From the NCBI GenBank assembly GCA_963742715.1, contig CAVUMR010000003.1, positions 248,001 to 312,000 of the forward strand: a stretch of 64,000 nucleotides of DNA, read 5' to 3'. The notes below the pieces were generated by a model. It did not search any database and was not told the origin of the DNA. It was given only the letters and a program-made list of their open reading frames with translations. This document shows, in pieces, positions 1 through 8,454 of this stretch; within the stretch, counting starts at the first letter, position 1, and each line of letters opens with the position of its first letter. The position numbers and the translations under genes were made by a program. Source of the stretch: CAVUMR01 sp963742715. GTDB lineage: Bacteria; Actinomycetota; Actinomycetes; Mycobacteriales; Micromonosporaceae.

Positions 1-148
1 GCTGATACCAGTCTTCCTCGCGAGCCTCATCGAGCAACTTCGATTCGAGAGCCAGGAATTGAGTCGCGATGTTTTGCAGTTCGGTATCCGCCAGGGGGCT
101 CTGGTGCACAGCTGGTGGCGCGTGCTCGGTCGTGTCGATGATGTTCAT
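1..148 (-). CDS. Aromatic-ring-hydroxylating dioxygenase beta subunit, N-terminal part only
   Basis: The gene runs off the left edge, so only about 49 N-terminal residues are present, starting MNIIDTTEHAP. The later stretch with LESKLLDEAREEDWY resembles the first helix of ring-hydroxylating dioxygenase small subunits, where a conserved acidic helix precedes the NTF2-like barrel. The start codon shares an ATGA overlap with the stop of the alpha-subunit gene just upstream, so the two are translationally coupled, as is usual for alpha/beta pairs. In this family the beta subunit is mainly structural in an alpha3beta3 hexamer. The short visible length limits confidence, but the partner gene makes the assignment likely. 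Confidence 0.7.
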   Translation of the reverse strand, partial: MNIIDTTEHAPPAVHQSPLADTELQNIATQFLALESKLLDEAREEDWYQ

Positions 149-1524
149 CGCGAATGGCGCCCGTCGGTCGTCGTGGATGATACGTCGCCACGCATGACGG
201 CAAGCCAATGCCGGTAGAAATTCAGCTGAGTGAGTTCCCCAAAGCCGGTGGGGCGCTTGATGCCTGGACCGTGATAGTCGGGGTCGGGCGTGACGTCGAC
301 CGTGGTTCGACCGGCCTGCTCGAAGTTGAAGCTCAAATTCTCGCGTTGCATCCACGCGCTCTTCGCCGCGCGAGCGGCGCCCTCCCAGGCGACGGTGTCG
401 TCCGTTTCAAAGTTACCGGCGGATCCGAAGGTCAACTGTCCCGTCACATAGGAATCGAGCTTCTCCTGATCGCTTTGGCACTCGTAGACGAACTGCCAAT
501 TCCACAACTCCATCTTTCCCGGCGCGATCGGCTGCCACACCCGGATAGAGGTGACGACCGCCGGAGGGCCGCCCGGAAGGGTAGGGGAGCCGACGCGGAT
601 GTAACTGAAGTTCGGGAAGATGGTGCCAATCGTCGGCGGGTTGGTCTCGAGGACGTACCGCTGAGCGTCGTCGAGGACCGAGAGGTCGAACTGAGCGGCG
701 GTCTCTGGTGAATAGCCCCACAGCGGCAGACCGACCTTCGCCCATGGAAAGCCGATCGTCGCGTGGCCGTTGCCAAGTTCGTAGGCATGCATCATCTCCG
801 CGTTGGCCCCCAGCCCCTGGATCATCTGCACCTCTTCGTTACTCCAGTGCAAACTGTCGGCATGGTAGGCATCACCGGAGAAGTTCTCGGCGCCGGCCTT
901 CCAGTCCGCATTGACTTGATACCGCTCGGGCGGCCCCGCCACCTTCACACCGCCGGGTGCCAAGTTCACCAGGATGTCGAGCATCCAGCCTCCCCCGCCC
1001 AGATACTCGTCGAGCGAGGGACCTTCCTGCGCTAGCGACGCGAAGATGAAGCCGGACCGGACGTCGACCCGTGGGGCCCTCTTCAAACCCCATTCCTTCG
1101 GGTCCAGCCGCGTTCCGTACGCCTCGCGCATGTGAGGCGTGCCGACGAGGTCGCCGTTGTTGGAGTATGTCCAGCCGTGGTACGGGCATTTGAAGAAGCG
1201 CGAATTCCCGGTGTCGGTCTGGCATACCTGGGTGCCGCGGTGGCGGCAGTAGTTGGACAACACGTTGATCCCACCGGTGCCGTCGCGCGTGACGATCACC
1301 GGATCGAGGCCGATGCGGCGCTGGACGAAGTCACCAGCCGTGGGGATTTCGCTCTCGTGCGCGACGAAGACCCAGCAAGTGCCGAAGACCTGGTCCAGTT
1401 CGGCGCGGAAGATCGCGTCGTTGTTCCAGATCTCGGCCGGTACCCGATGTTCCTCGAGCTCCGTCTCGACACGGTCGAGGATCCGAGAGACTTCCGGGGC
1501 AATGGTGGGCGTGATGACAGTCAT
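145..1524 (-). CDS. Rieske non-heme iron aromatic-ring-hydroxylating dioxygenase alpha subunit
   Basis: Catalytic large subunit of a ring-hydroxylating dioxygenase, which puts two oxygens on an aromatic ring to give a cis-dihydrodiol. Counting from the chosen ATG, the Rieske [2Fe-2S] ligands are C93, H95, C113 and H116 (CRH and CPYH). The mononuclear iron motif D-x2-H-x4-H is present in DAYHADSLH. The length of 459 residues fits the family. I chose the ATG at 1524 because AAGGAG lies 6 bases upstream; an in-frame start 10 codons earlier has no better signal. The beta-subunit gene follows with an ATGA overlap. No ferredoxin or reductase gene is beside it, so these may be outside the window or shared with the operon at 12.9-14.4 kb. 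Substrate unknown. Confidence 0.93.
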   Translation of the reverse strand: MTVITPTIAPEVSRILDRVETELEEHRVPAEIWNNDAIFRAELDQVFGTCWVFVAHESEIPTAGDFVQRRIGLDPVIVTRDGTGGINVLSNYCRHRGTQVCQTDTGNSRFFKCPYHGWTYSNNGDLVGTPHMREAYGTRLDPKEWGLKRAPRVDVRSGFIFASLAQEGPSLDEYLGGGGWMLDILVNLAPGGVKVAGPPERYQVNADWKAGAENFSGDAYHADSLHWSNEEVQMIQGLGANAEMMHAYELGNGHATIGFPWAKVGLPLWGYSPETAAQFDLSVLDDAQRYVLETNPPTIGTIFPNFSYIRVGSPTLPGGPPAVVTSIRVWQPIAPGKMELWNWQFVYECQSDQEKLDSYVTGQLTFGSAGNFETDDTVAWEGAARAAKSAWMQRENLSFNFEQAGRTTVDVTPDPDYHGPGIKRPTGFGELTQLNFYRHWLAVMRGDVSSTTTDGRHSR

Positions 1525-1633
1525 GTAACTCCTTGCAAGCACCGGGCGGATCAAGGTGACGCTCGTGATGGTGGACCCATCGTATGACCGCCATCACAGT
1601 GCCGGAAGGCGTAACTTTCGATGCCCGACAATT

Positions 1634-1712
1634 GATGTCATCGATGGAAGATCGCACTCGCGCCAGCGTCGAGGGAGCCCGGATCCGCGCGCGGTATCGA
1701 TGTCGTCGATGG
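1634..1712. promoter_or_regulatory. Paired direct repeat in a divergent promoter region
   Basis: The gap between the divergent dioxygenase and cyclodeaminase-like genes holds two copies of GATGTC(A/G)TCGATGG, at 1634-1647 and 1699-1712. They match at 13 of 14 positions and start 65 bp apart, about six helical turns. Each copy contains the palindromic core ATCGAT or TCGA. This arrangement suits a regulator binding two sites in a shared control region. The regulator is not identified; the LysR or IclR proteins of this island are possible. No convincing -35/-10 pair was found. Confidence 0.3.
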
Positions 1713-1767
1713 TCGAGCATTCACGAGAATCGTTTGTCGCGGCTCGCAGCGGCGTCCTAGCCTGACG

Positions 1768-2814
1768 TTGGCGCAGCGGGTCTCCCGCGTTATCCGTGAT
1801 CGCGGATGCCCAAACCCCGACGAGGTGGATCCATTGACGCTATTGCTCGACGACCAGGCCGTCCGAGATTCATTCGGCTGGGCACCGGCAATCGATGCAC
1901 TCCGCGTTGCGTATGCCGGCGATGTCGCAGACTCCCGCTACCCCGAACGTTCGATGGCTCGCGGTGACGGCAGCTGGCTTCGGACGCTCACCGGGGTATC
2001 TGCGGACAACGGTCTCATGGGCGCCAAACTCATTGCGGCGTCCATGAAGACCCGTCAGGTGTCCTACCTGATTCCCTTGTTCGACGAGCACACCGCTGAG
2101 CTCGTGGCTCTGATGGACGGTCAGTCGATCACCGGGTTCCGCACCGCCGCGACCTCGGCGGTCGCCGCTGACCTCCTGGCAAGCCCCGGTGACCTCGACG
2201 TTGCCGTCATCGGCTCTGGCTTCGAGGCCAGGAAGCACCTTCGCGCCATAACGGCGGCACGCGCCCTGTCCTCGGTCAGCGTCTGGAGTCCCCGTGCGGA
2301 GAGCCGGTCTCGGTTCGTCGCGGATCTGGATGATCTGGAACTGCCCTTGAGCGCTGCCCAAGATGCCGAGAGTGCAGTCGGCGCAGCCAACCTGGTGATC
2401 TGTGCGGCCCGTTCGCGCGACGAATCACCCACCGTCCGTGGTGCGTGGCTCCGGCCCGGAACCACCGTTGTATCCGTCGGATCGACCCTCCCCGAACAAC
2501 GCGAGGTCGACGTCGAGCTACTGGTTCGCGCTGAGCTCATCGTCGCTGACATGGTCGATGAGGTTCTGCACGACACCGGGGATGCGTTGGCAGCCAAAGC
2601 AGCCGGCGTCGATCTCGGATCGAAGACCATCTCACTGGCAGACCTCGTGGCGGGCCGGCATCCGGGCCGCACGAGTAGCGACCAAATCCTGGTGTACAAG
2701 TCGGTGGGCTCAGCCGTGCAGGACATCGCCGTAGCAGCCATGTGTCTGGCCGAGGCCCGACGCCTTGGACGCGGAGTCCCGCTCCCCGTCTCGATCCCCC
2801 CCGTCCAGAAATAG
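1768..2814 (+). CDS. Ornithine cyclodeaminase / mu-crystallin family protein
   Basis: NAD(P)-dependent enzyme of the ornithine cyclodeaminase/mu-crystallin fold. A substrate domain at both ends flanks a Rossmann domain whose dinucleotide loop reads VIGSGFEARKH near residue 150. The motif GFRTAATSAVAADLLA just before it is typical of the family. Family members act on ornithine, alanine, ketimines or lysine-derived compounds, so the substrate cannot be read from sequence. The long start is a TTG with no Shine-Dalgarno; a GTG at 1825 (MDPLTLLL) fits the family N-terminus as well or better. It is followed after 10 bases by an aldehyde dehydrogenase, suggesting co-transcription with a nitrogen-containing or carbonyl intermediate as substrate. 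Confidence 0.85.
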   Translation: MAQRVSRVIRDRGCPNPDEVDPLTLLLDDQAVRDSFGWAPAIDALRVAYAGDVADSRYPERSMARGDGSWLRTLTGVSADNGLMGAKLIAASMKTRQVSYLIPLFDEHTAELVALMDGQSITGFRTAATSAVAADLLASPGDLDVAVIGSGFEARKHLRAITAARALSSVSVWSPRAESRSRFVADLDDLELPLSAAQDAESAVGAANLVICAARSRDESPTVRGAWLRPGTTVVSVGSTLPEQREVDVELLVRAELIVADMVDEVLHDTGDALAAKAAGVDLGSKTISLADLVAGRHPGRTSSDQILVYKSVGSAVQDIAVAAMCLAEARRLGRGVPLPVSIPPVQK

Positions 2815-2824
2815 AGGCGCAGCC

Positions 2825-4318
2825 ATGACTTCTCAGATGACCTCGCAGGGATCTAGCCTCGGTCTCGCCGACCCATTGCTGGTCAGGTCGTCCTCCTACG
2901 TCGACGGGCAGTGGCTTACCCGCGACGGCGGCGAACGGCTCGTCGTGCACAATCCGTCCACCGGCGAACCGATCGCCGATCTGCCGTCGGCCGGCGCGGA
3001 CGAGACTCAGCTCGCCGTCGAGGCTGCCCAGCGCGCGTTGCCCGCCTGGCGCGGGCTCTCCGGCAAAGAGCGTTCAAAGGTCATGCGTCGATGGTTCGAG
3101 CTGGTCCGCGACAACACCGAGGACCTGGCGCGGCTCATCGTTCTCGAAGAGGGCAAGCCCCTGGCCGAGGCCGTAAGCGAGATGAACTATGCGGCGTCCT
3201 TCATCGAGTGGTTCGGCGAGGAGGCCAAACGCGTGCGCGGCGATATCTTTCCCGCACCCGAGTCGTCGCGACGAGTCGTAGTGCTCAGGGAGGCGATTGG
3301 CGTGTGCGCTGCCATCACACCGTGGAACTTCCCCGCCGCCATGATCACTCGCAAGGCTGCACCCGGACTCGCCGCCGGATGCACGATGGTGGTCAAGCCC
3401 GCCGAGCAGACGCCGCTGACAGCACTGGCCCTCGCCGAGCTCGCTGAACGAGCCGGCGTGCCGGCTGGAGTGCTCAGCATCGTGGTCGGCGATGCCCGCG
3501 AAATCGGTCCGGTCCTGACTGCCAACCCCATCGTCCGCAAGGTCAGTTTCACCGGCTCGACCGAGGTGGGTCGCCTCCTGCTCGCCCAAGCGGCGGAAAC
3601 CGTCAAGAAGACCTCGATGGAGCTCGGCGGCAACGCGCCGGTCCTCGTCTTCGACGATGCCGATCTCGATCAGGCGGTCGCCGGCGCAATCGCCACCAAG
3701 TACCGCAATACGGGCCAGGCCTGCATCAGCGCCAACCGGGTCTATGTCCAGTCGGGGATCTATGATCGGTTCGCCGAAGCGTTGACACGCAAGGTCAGCG
3801 ACCTTGTGGTCGGCGACGGATTCGACGCAGGTGTCCAGCAGGGTCCGCTCATCGACGTCGACGCGGTCACGAAGGTCGAGGAGCACGTGGCCGACGCGGC
3901 CAGCCTGGGTGCGCGCGTGCTCTGCGGCGGTCGGCGTCACGATCGCGGCGGCTTGTTCTTTGAACCGACGGTTCTGGCCGATGTCGACTCCACGATGCGC
4001 ATCACCCGCGAGGAGACATTCGGGCCCGTGACCCCGCTCATCCGGTTCGAGGACGAGTCCGATGCGATCCGCATGGCCAACGACACCGAGTTCGGGCTGG
4101 CCGCATACCTCTTCACTCGCGACGCTGAACGGACGTGGCGGGTCAGCGCGGCCCTCGAGGCGGGAATGATCGGCATCAACACCGGCCTCATCTCCAACGA
4201 GATCGCGCCCTTCGGTGGCGTGAAGCAGTCGGGTCTGGGCCGAGAAGGATCGGTCTATGGGATCGACGAGTACATGGAAATGAAGTACCTCGCCTGGGAG
4301 GGCGCTGGAGCGTTGTAG
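2825..4318 (+). CDS. NAD(P)-dependent aldehyde dehydrogenase, succinate-semialdehyde dehydrogenase type
   Basis: Oxidises an aldehyde to a carboxylic acid. The 497-residue protein has the full ALDH superfamily core: the cofactor loop FTGSTEVGR, the general base E266 in MELGGNAP, and the nucleophile C300 in NTGQACISANRV. Overall it is closest to the GabD/SSADH subgroup (TPWNFPAAMITRK, PFGGVKQSGLGREGS), but that subgroup covers many substrates in catabolic islands. I chose the ATG at 2825, ten bases after the preceding stop; an upstream in-frame start would overlap the previous gene. It lies between the cyclodeaminase-like gene and a DapA-fold lyase, so it could oxidise an aldehyde released by that lyase. 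That link is inferred from position. Confidence 0.9.
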   Translation: MTSQMTSQGSSLGLADPLLVRSSSYVDGQWLTRDGGERLVVHNPSTGEPIADLPSAGADETQLAVEAAQRALPAWRGLSGKERSKVMRRWFELVRDNTEDLARLIVLEEGKPLAEAVSEMNYAASFIEWFGEEAKRVRGDIFPAPESSRRVVVLREAIGVCAAITPWNFPAAMITRKAAPGLAAGCTMVVKPAEQTPLTALALAELAERAGVPAGVLSIVVGDAREIGPVLTANPIVRKVSFTGSTEVGRLLLAQAAETVKKTSMELGGNAPVLVFDDADLDQAVAGAIATKYRNTGQACISANRVYVQSGIYDRFAEALTRKVSDLVVGDGFDAGVQQGPLIDVDAVTKVEEHVADAASLGARVLCGGRRHDRGGLFFEPTVLADVDSTMRITREETFGPVTPLIRFEDESDAIRMANDTEFGLAAYLFTRDAERTWRVSAALEAGMIGINTGLISNEIAPFGGVKQSGLGREGSVYGIDEYMEMKYLAWEGAGAL

Positions 4319-4374
4319 AAATCGCTTCCCGGACAAACAACTTCGCCCTTGAACGACCCCCGAGAGGAAGAACC

Positions 4375-5394
4375 ATGGCTGCTTACACCCGTACCGAGGC
4401 CCGCGAATGGGCCCGCGAGAAGCTCATCGGCGCCGTCAACTGCACCATCCCGTCGTTCACGAGCGACCTGAAATCCCTCAACGAGGCAGGCATCCGCCAC
4501 GACATCCGTCTGGCGAAGGAGCACGGCTTCCTCGGGACGCTGGGCGTCTCCGAGGTCAACATCACCCTGCCCGAATACCTGGAATTCCTGCGCATCGTCC
4601 GCGATGAGGCCGGCAGGGACCTGGTCGTCGTGCACCACGGAAGCTGGAGCACCCTCGCCGACAACATCGAGGCCGTTCGGGGCGCCGAGGAGGCCGGCGC
4701 AGATCTCGTGCTGCTGTCGTACCCGCCGAACTTCTATCCAGAGACTGAGCAGGAGATCTACGACTACACGAAGGCGGTGTGCGACGCCACCGATCTCGCC
4801 GTCATCGTCTTCCCGATGTACCTGTGGGGCTTCAGCCCGCGAATCCACCCGTCGGACATCCCCAGCCGCCTCATCCGTCGCCTACTCGACGACTGCCCCA
4901 ACATCGCCGTCATCAAAGCTGAAGGCGGGTTTCCCTACATCCAGGGAATCATCGAGTGCCACCGTCTATTCGGCGACGAAGTCGTCATCTCCGTGCCCAT
5001 CGAGGCCGATCTGATCCCGCTTTCACAAATCATCCCCATCCAGCTCTCGGCAACCAGTGACCACGAGTTCTACGGCCCCATCATTCCGCGGGTCATGAGC
5101 CTGCTCGCTGACGGCAAGAATGATGATGCCGCCGAACTGTTTTGGCAGACGCATCCCGCGCGCAAGGCGAAGGCAGCCCTGGCGCCGTCGCTGAATGGTG
5201 GCGCGTTCATCAACCGCCAGGCATGGAAGTTCCAGGGCTGGCTACAGGGATACAACGGTGGTCCGCTGCGTCAGCCCACCCAACGAATTCACGACGGTCA
5301 AATGCTTGCTCTGCGAAAGGGTCTCACCGACTCCGGGCTCGACCCGTCCATGGACCCGCTCCGCGAGTTCTTCATCGGCCGCAACCCGGCCTGA
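4375..5394 (+). CDS. Dihydrodipicolinate synthase (DapA)/N-acetylneuraminate lyase family aldolase
   Basis: Class I aldolase fold of the DapA superfamily, 339 residues. K181 in IAVIKAEGG sits where the family's Schiff-base lysine falls at the end of strand 6. The start is clear: GAGAGGAAG lies 5 bases before the ATG. The protein is longer than DapA (about 290 residues) and lacks obvious lysine-pathway context. In aromatic-degrading bacteria members of this family act as hydratase-aldolases on hydroxybenzylidenepyruvate-type ring-cleavage products (NahE, PhdJ), releasing pyruvate and an aldehyde. With an aldehyde dehydrogenase just upstream, such a role is plausible here but unproven. Confidence 0.85.
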   Translation: MAAYTRTEAREWAREKLIGAVNCTIPSFTSDLKSLNEAGIRHDIRLAKEHGFLGTLGVSEVNITLPEYLEFLRIVRDEAGRDLVVVHHGSWSTLADNIEAVRGAEEAGADLVLLSYPPNFYPETEQEIYDYTKAVCDATDLAVIVFPMYLWGFSPRIHPSDIPSRLIRRLLDDCPNIAVIKAEGGFPYIQGIIECHRLFGDEVVISVPIEADLIPLSQIIPIQLSATSDHEFYGPIIPRVMSLLADGKNDDAAELFWQTHPARKAKAALAPSLNGGAFINRQAWKFQGWLQGYNGGPLRQPTQRIHDGQMLALRKGLTDSGLDPSMDPLREFFIGRNPA

Positions 5395-5409
5395 CGCGCG
5401 CAATCAGCG

Positions 5410-6420
5410 CTAAGGCGTAGCCACCAGTTTGGCTGCCTGCGTCCGCAGTCGGTCACGGAACCACGCCTGGGCAGGGTCCCCGTCGAGGCGGCGCAGCCAG
5501 ATGAGCGTTTCGGTGATCGGCTCCAGCTGCATGGGTGGATCGATGAACTGCAGATTGGCGGCCTTGGCCATGCGTGTCGCAAGTGTCCGCGGGATCAGCG
5601 TCACCAATGTGGTGTCGCGCAACATGAATGGGGCCACGGCGATACTGGTACTGACCTCGACTCTGCGCGGTATGCCTAGGACATCGAGGTTCGTGTCCCC
5701 CAAAGAGGGCCGCCCGTCCTCGAAGGTTGCCGCAAGGTAGGGCATGGCGCTGAACTCCTCGACCGTCATCGCCGAACGGACCGCGCGGTTGGCGGCATCG
5801 GCAGCCAGCACGTAGCGATCGCGATAGAGCACCTCGCGACGGACGTCGTCTCTCCAGAGAGCGGGGAACGACGAGATGACCTCTCGAGGCAGCACGATCA
5901 CGTCGACGCGTCCGCGCAGCATCTCAGCGGGAATGTCAATCGAGACCGTTCGAATCTGCACACGGATGTTCGGGTACGTCGACGAGATCTCGACCAGCAG
6001 CGGGTGAAGAAGCGCGGCCGCCGCGAAATCACTGGCGACCACAGAAAACGCATGCTCGTCGACCTTCGGGTCGAACGAGCCCAGGGAGGACAACGTCACC
6101 TGGAGTTCGGCCAACGTGCTGCTCACCGAGCTGGTCAGTGCGTTCGCGAGTGGGGTGGCGATCATCGTTCGGCCCTGCCGCACCAGAATTGGATCCTTGA
6201 AGAGCCTGCGCAGCCGCGCCAGGGTCGAGCTCATCGCAGATTGTCCGATCATCAGGCGCGCGGCCGCCCCGGTGACGCTCCGTTCGGACATCAACGCCTC
6301 GAACGCGACCAGCAAGTTGAGATCGACACGGCCCAGCTGTGCCAGAGAAGGGTGTGGCGAAGAGCCGGTTTTGGACGCGATCGGCCTATTCACCGCGCGA
6401 CGCCCGGCATCGGAGACCAC
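5410..6420 (-). CDS. LysR-family transcriptional regulator (first of a tandem pair)
   Basis: A winged helix-turn-helix is followed by a periplasmic-binding-like effector domain, about 336 residues. The N-terminal signature VDLNLLVAFEALMSERSV then GQSAMSSTLARLRRLF is typical of the NodD/LinR-like branch that controls aromatic catabolic genes. The GTG start at 6420 lies inside the 3' end of the next LysR gene (31-base overlap) and has only a weak GGA upstream, so the true start may be further in. It points towards, and ends 15 bases from, the DapA-fold aldolase gene. Its 25-residue leader before the HTH is longer than usual. Effector unknown; a hydroxylated aromatic is likely from context. Confidence 0.88.
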   Translation of the reverse strand: MVSDAGRRAVNRPIASKTGSSPHPSLAQLGRVDLNLLVAFEALMSERSVTGAAARLMIGQSAMSSTLARLRRLFKDPILVRQGRTMIATPLANALTSSVSSTLAELQVTLSSLGSFDPKVDEHAFSVVASDFAAAALLHPLLVEISSTYPNIRVQIRTVSIDIPAEMLRGRVDVIVLPREVISSFPALWRDDVRREVLYRDRYVLAADAANRAVRSAMTVEEFSAMPYLAATFEDGRPSLGDTNLDVLGIPRRVEVSTSIAVAPFMLRDTTLVTLIPRTLATRMAKAANLQFIDPPMQLEPITETLIWLRRLDGDPAQAWFRDRLRTQAAKLVATP

Positions 6421-7322
6421 GTTTTCCGGGAGGTGATGTCGACGAGCCGTTCTCGGAGCCAGCGATGGCTGGGGTCGTCGTCGTTCCGGTCCGCCCAGAC
6501 CATGGCCTCGACCATTGGCTCCAGCGCCATGGGTGGCGTGAGCACCTTCAACCGCGCGCCCTCGGCGACCGTCGACGCCAAACTGGCAGGAAGAATGGTG
6601 ACGAGTGGGGTGTCGCGCAGCAGGAATGGGGCAATGCCGAAACCCGTCGTCACCTCCAGGCGCCGCGGAATGCCGAGTCGGTCCAATTGCGTCTCGACGA
6701 GCGTGGGGGCATGCCCGTTGCTGCTTGCGAGATAGGGCAGCGACGAAAACTGTTCGAGGGTGATCTCGTTCGAGACCAATGGGTTGGCCGCATCAACGGC
6801 GATGACGTAGGGGTCGCTGTACAGCGTCTGGTAACCGAAGGAATCGTTGATCGAGTCGGCGGCCAGCGGAACGATCGTCAGATCCACGGTGTCGGCTGTC
6901 ATGTCGTCGAGGAAGGTCGCAGAAACCGGTTGGATGCGCAGCTCGACGTGCGGCGCTGCATTGCGTAGCTCGACCAGTAGCGGCTGGAGCACGGCCAGGG
7001 CGGCGTACTCACTCGCCATCACGGTGAAGCTGCGACGGTCCCGTTCAGGGTCGAAGACGGGCGGTTCGGTCAGAATCGAATTGAATCGGCTCAGTGCCTC
7101 TCGTACCGGAACTACGAGTGCCTCCGCCAGCGGAGTCGGGAACATGGTCCGGCCCCGGCGCTCGAGCACCGGATCGTCGAGCAACGCCCGCAATCTCGAC
7201 AGTGTCGAGCTCATCGCCGACTGTCCGACCGAAAGTCTGCGGGCAGCTGCGGTCACATTCTGCTCGGTCATGAGCACGTCGAACGCCACGAGCAGGTTCA
7301 GATCGACCTGTCGAAGATCCAT
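6390..7322 (-). CDS. LysR-family transcriptional regulator (second of a tandem pair)
   Basis: Full-length LysR regulator, about 310 residues from the ATG at 7322 (MDLRQVDLNLL). It is clearly paralogous to the protein encoded just downstream: both share VDLNLLVAF, SAMSSTLxRLR, a TPLAEAL/TPLANAL element and near-identical effector-domain motifs (RRVEVSTS/RRLEVTTG, DTTLVTLIPR/DTPLVTILPA). Upstream in-frame ATGs at 7340 and 7403 exist, none with a good Shine-Dalgarno, so the exact start is uncertain. It is divergent from the extradiol dioxygenase gene at 7462, the classic layout for a LysR activator and its target. The two regulators overlap by 31 bases and must be co-transcribed. Confidence 0.88.
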   Translation of the reverse strand: MDLRQVDLNLLVAFDVLMTEQNVTAAARRLSVGQSAMSSTLSRLRALLDDPVLERRGRTMFPTPLAEALVVPVREALSRFNSILTEPPVFDPERDRRSFTVMASEYAALAVLQPLLVELRNAAPHVELRIQPVSATFLDDMTADTVDLTIVPLAADSINDSFGYQTLYSDPYVIAVDAANPLVSNEITLEQFSSLPYLASSNGHAPTLVETQLDRLGIPRRLEVTTGFGIAPFLLRDTPLVTILPASLASTVAEGARLKVLTPPMALEPMVEAMVWADRNDDDPSHRWLRERLVDITSRKTWSPMPGVAR

Positions 7323-7461
7323 GGGCTGATGGTAGGCCATGGATTGATCGGATCGATAACAAAGCATCGCCAAGCATTGTTGGTGCCACGTGATTGGCGC
7401 CACTACCGTTACTTCAACGGCGTCCCACCCGGGATGCAGTTAAGAGGTGAGGAGTTCACCG

Positions 7462-8393
7462 ATGGCTTCCGCGTTCAGTCCGATCACGCATCTGCGGCAT
7501 GTCGGTCTTGCCGTGCCGAACTATGACCAGGCTGTCGAGTTCTACACGAAGGTGTGGGGTCTACTGCCGATTGCAGCGATTCGGGGGTGACGTTCTTCGG
7601 AACGCCCGCTGATCCAGAGCACTACATCCTGCGCGTACGAGAGGACCGACTGAAGCGTCTCGAGCTGATTGCGTTCGCGGCGGAGTCGACCGGTGAGGTC
7701 GACCTCTTGGCTGAGCGGTTGGGACGGGCAGGGGTGAAGATCGATCGCGAGCCGGCGGTGTTGACGACCCCGGGAGGTGGGTACGGCCTTCGGTTCTTCG
7801 ACCTGGACGGCCGTCTCATCGAGGTGTCTGCGGACGTGGAGCAGCGCCCGTTCCGATTGCTCGAGGAGCGGGAGTCGATACCGCGCAAGCTCAGCCACGT
7901 CGTGATCAATTCGACGGACGTCCACAAGACCAAGGCGTTCTACGAAACGCATCTAGGATTCCGATTGTCGGACTGGTTGGGCGATCTGATGTGCTTCATG
8001 CGCAGCAGTTCGCAGCATCACATTCTGGCGATCTCACAGGCGCCGTCCACGTCGTTGAACCACATCTCGTTCGAGATGCGTGGGCTCGACGAGTACATGC
8101 GGGGCACGGGCCGGATGATTCGCAGTGGCTACCGGCCGCTGTGGGGCCCGGGTCGCCACGGCGCCGGCGACAACACGTTCTCCTACTTCCTCGATCCCCT
8201 GGACAACGTGATCGAATACACGACCGAACTCGAACTCGTTGACGAGGCCACTTGGGAGCCAACGACATACGACCCGATGCGTTCTGACACCCAGGACCAG
8301 TGGGGCACCGGTGGGGCCATGACCGAGGTAATGCTCCCGGTCATGCTGAAACAGCGCGATGACGGCGGACTTTGGAGCCCCTCACCTGTTTAA
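7462..8393 (+). CDS. Type I extradiol ring-cleavage dioxygenase (VOC fold), one frameshift
   Basis: Two-domain vicinal-oxygen-chelate protein of about 310 residues, related to catechol 2,3-dioxygenase and BphC. The C-terminal domain keeps candidates for all three iron ligands: His in LSHVVIN, His in LNHISFEM and Glu in NVIEYTTE. The start is the ATG at 7462, behind GGTGAGGAG. That frame gives LRHVGLAVPNYDQAVEFYTKVWGLLPIAA and then stops; the next frame continues DSGVTFFGTPADPEHYIL. One missing base near 7,578 (GCGATTC for GCGGATTC) restores a single protein, so this is more likely a sequencing error than a dead gene. It is divergent from the LysR pair, which may regulate it. Ring-cleavage substrate unknown. 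Confidence 0.85.
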
Positions 8394-8454
8394 CGGGCCC
8401 GTCGTTCGCATCACTGCCATGAATTCCGCCCATCGCCGACGAAAGGAAACACTC

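Noticed and set aside
3074..4336. 420-residue minus-strand frame
   Set aside because: Antisense to the aldehyde dehydrogenase with intact catalytic residues; typical mirrored codon pattern of high-GC genes.
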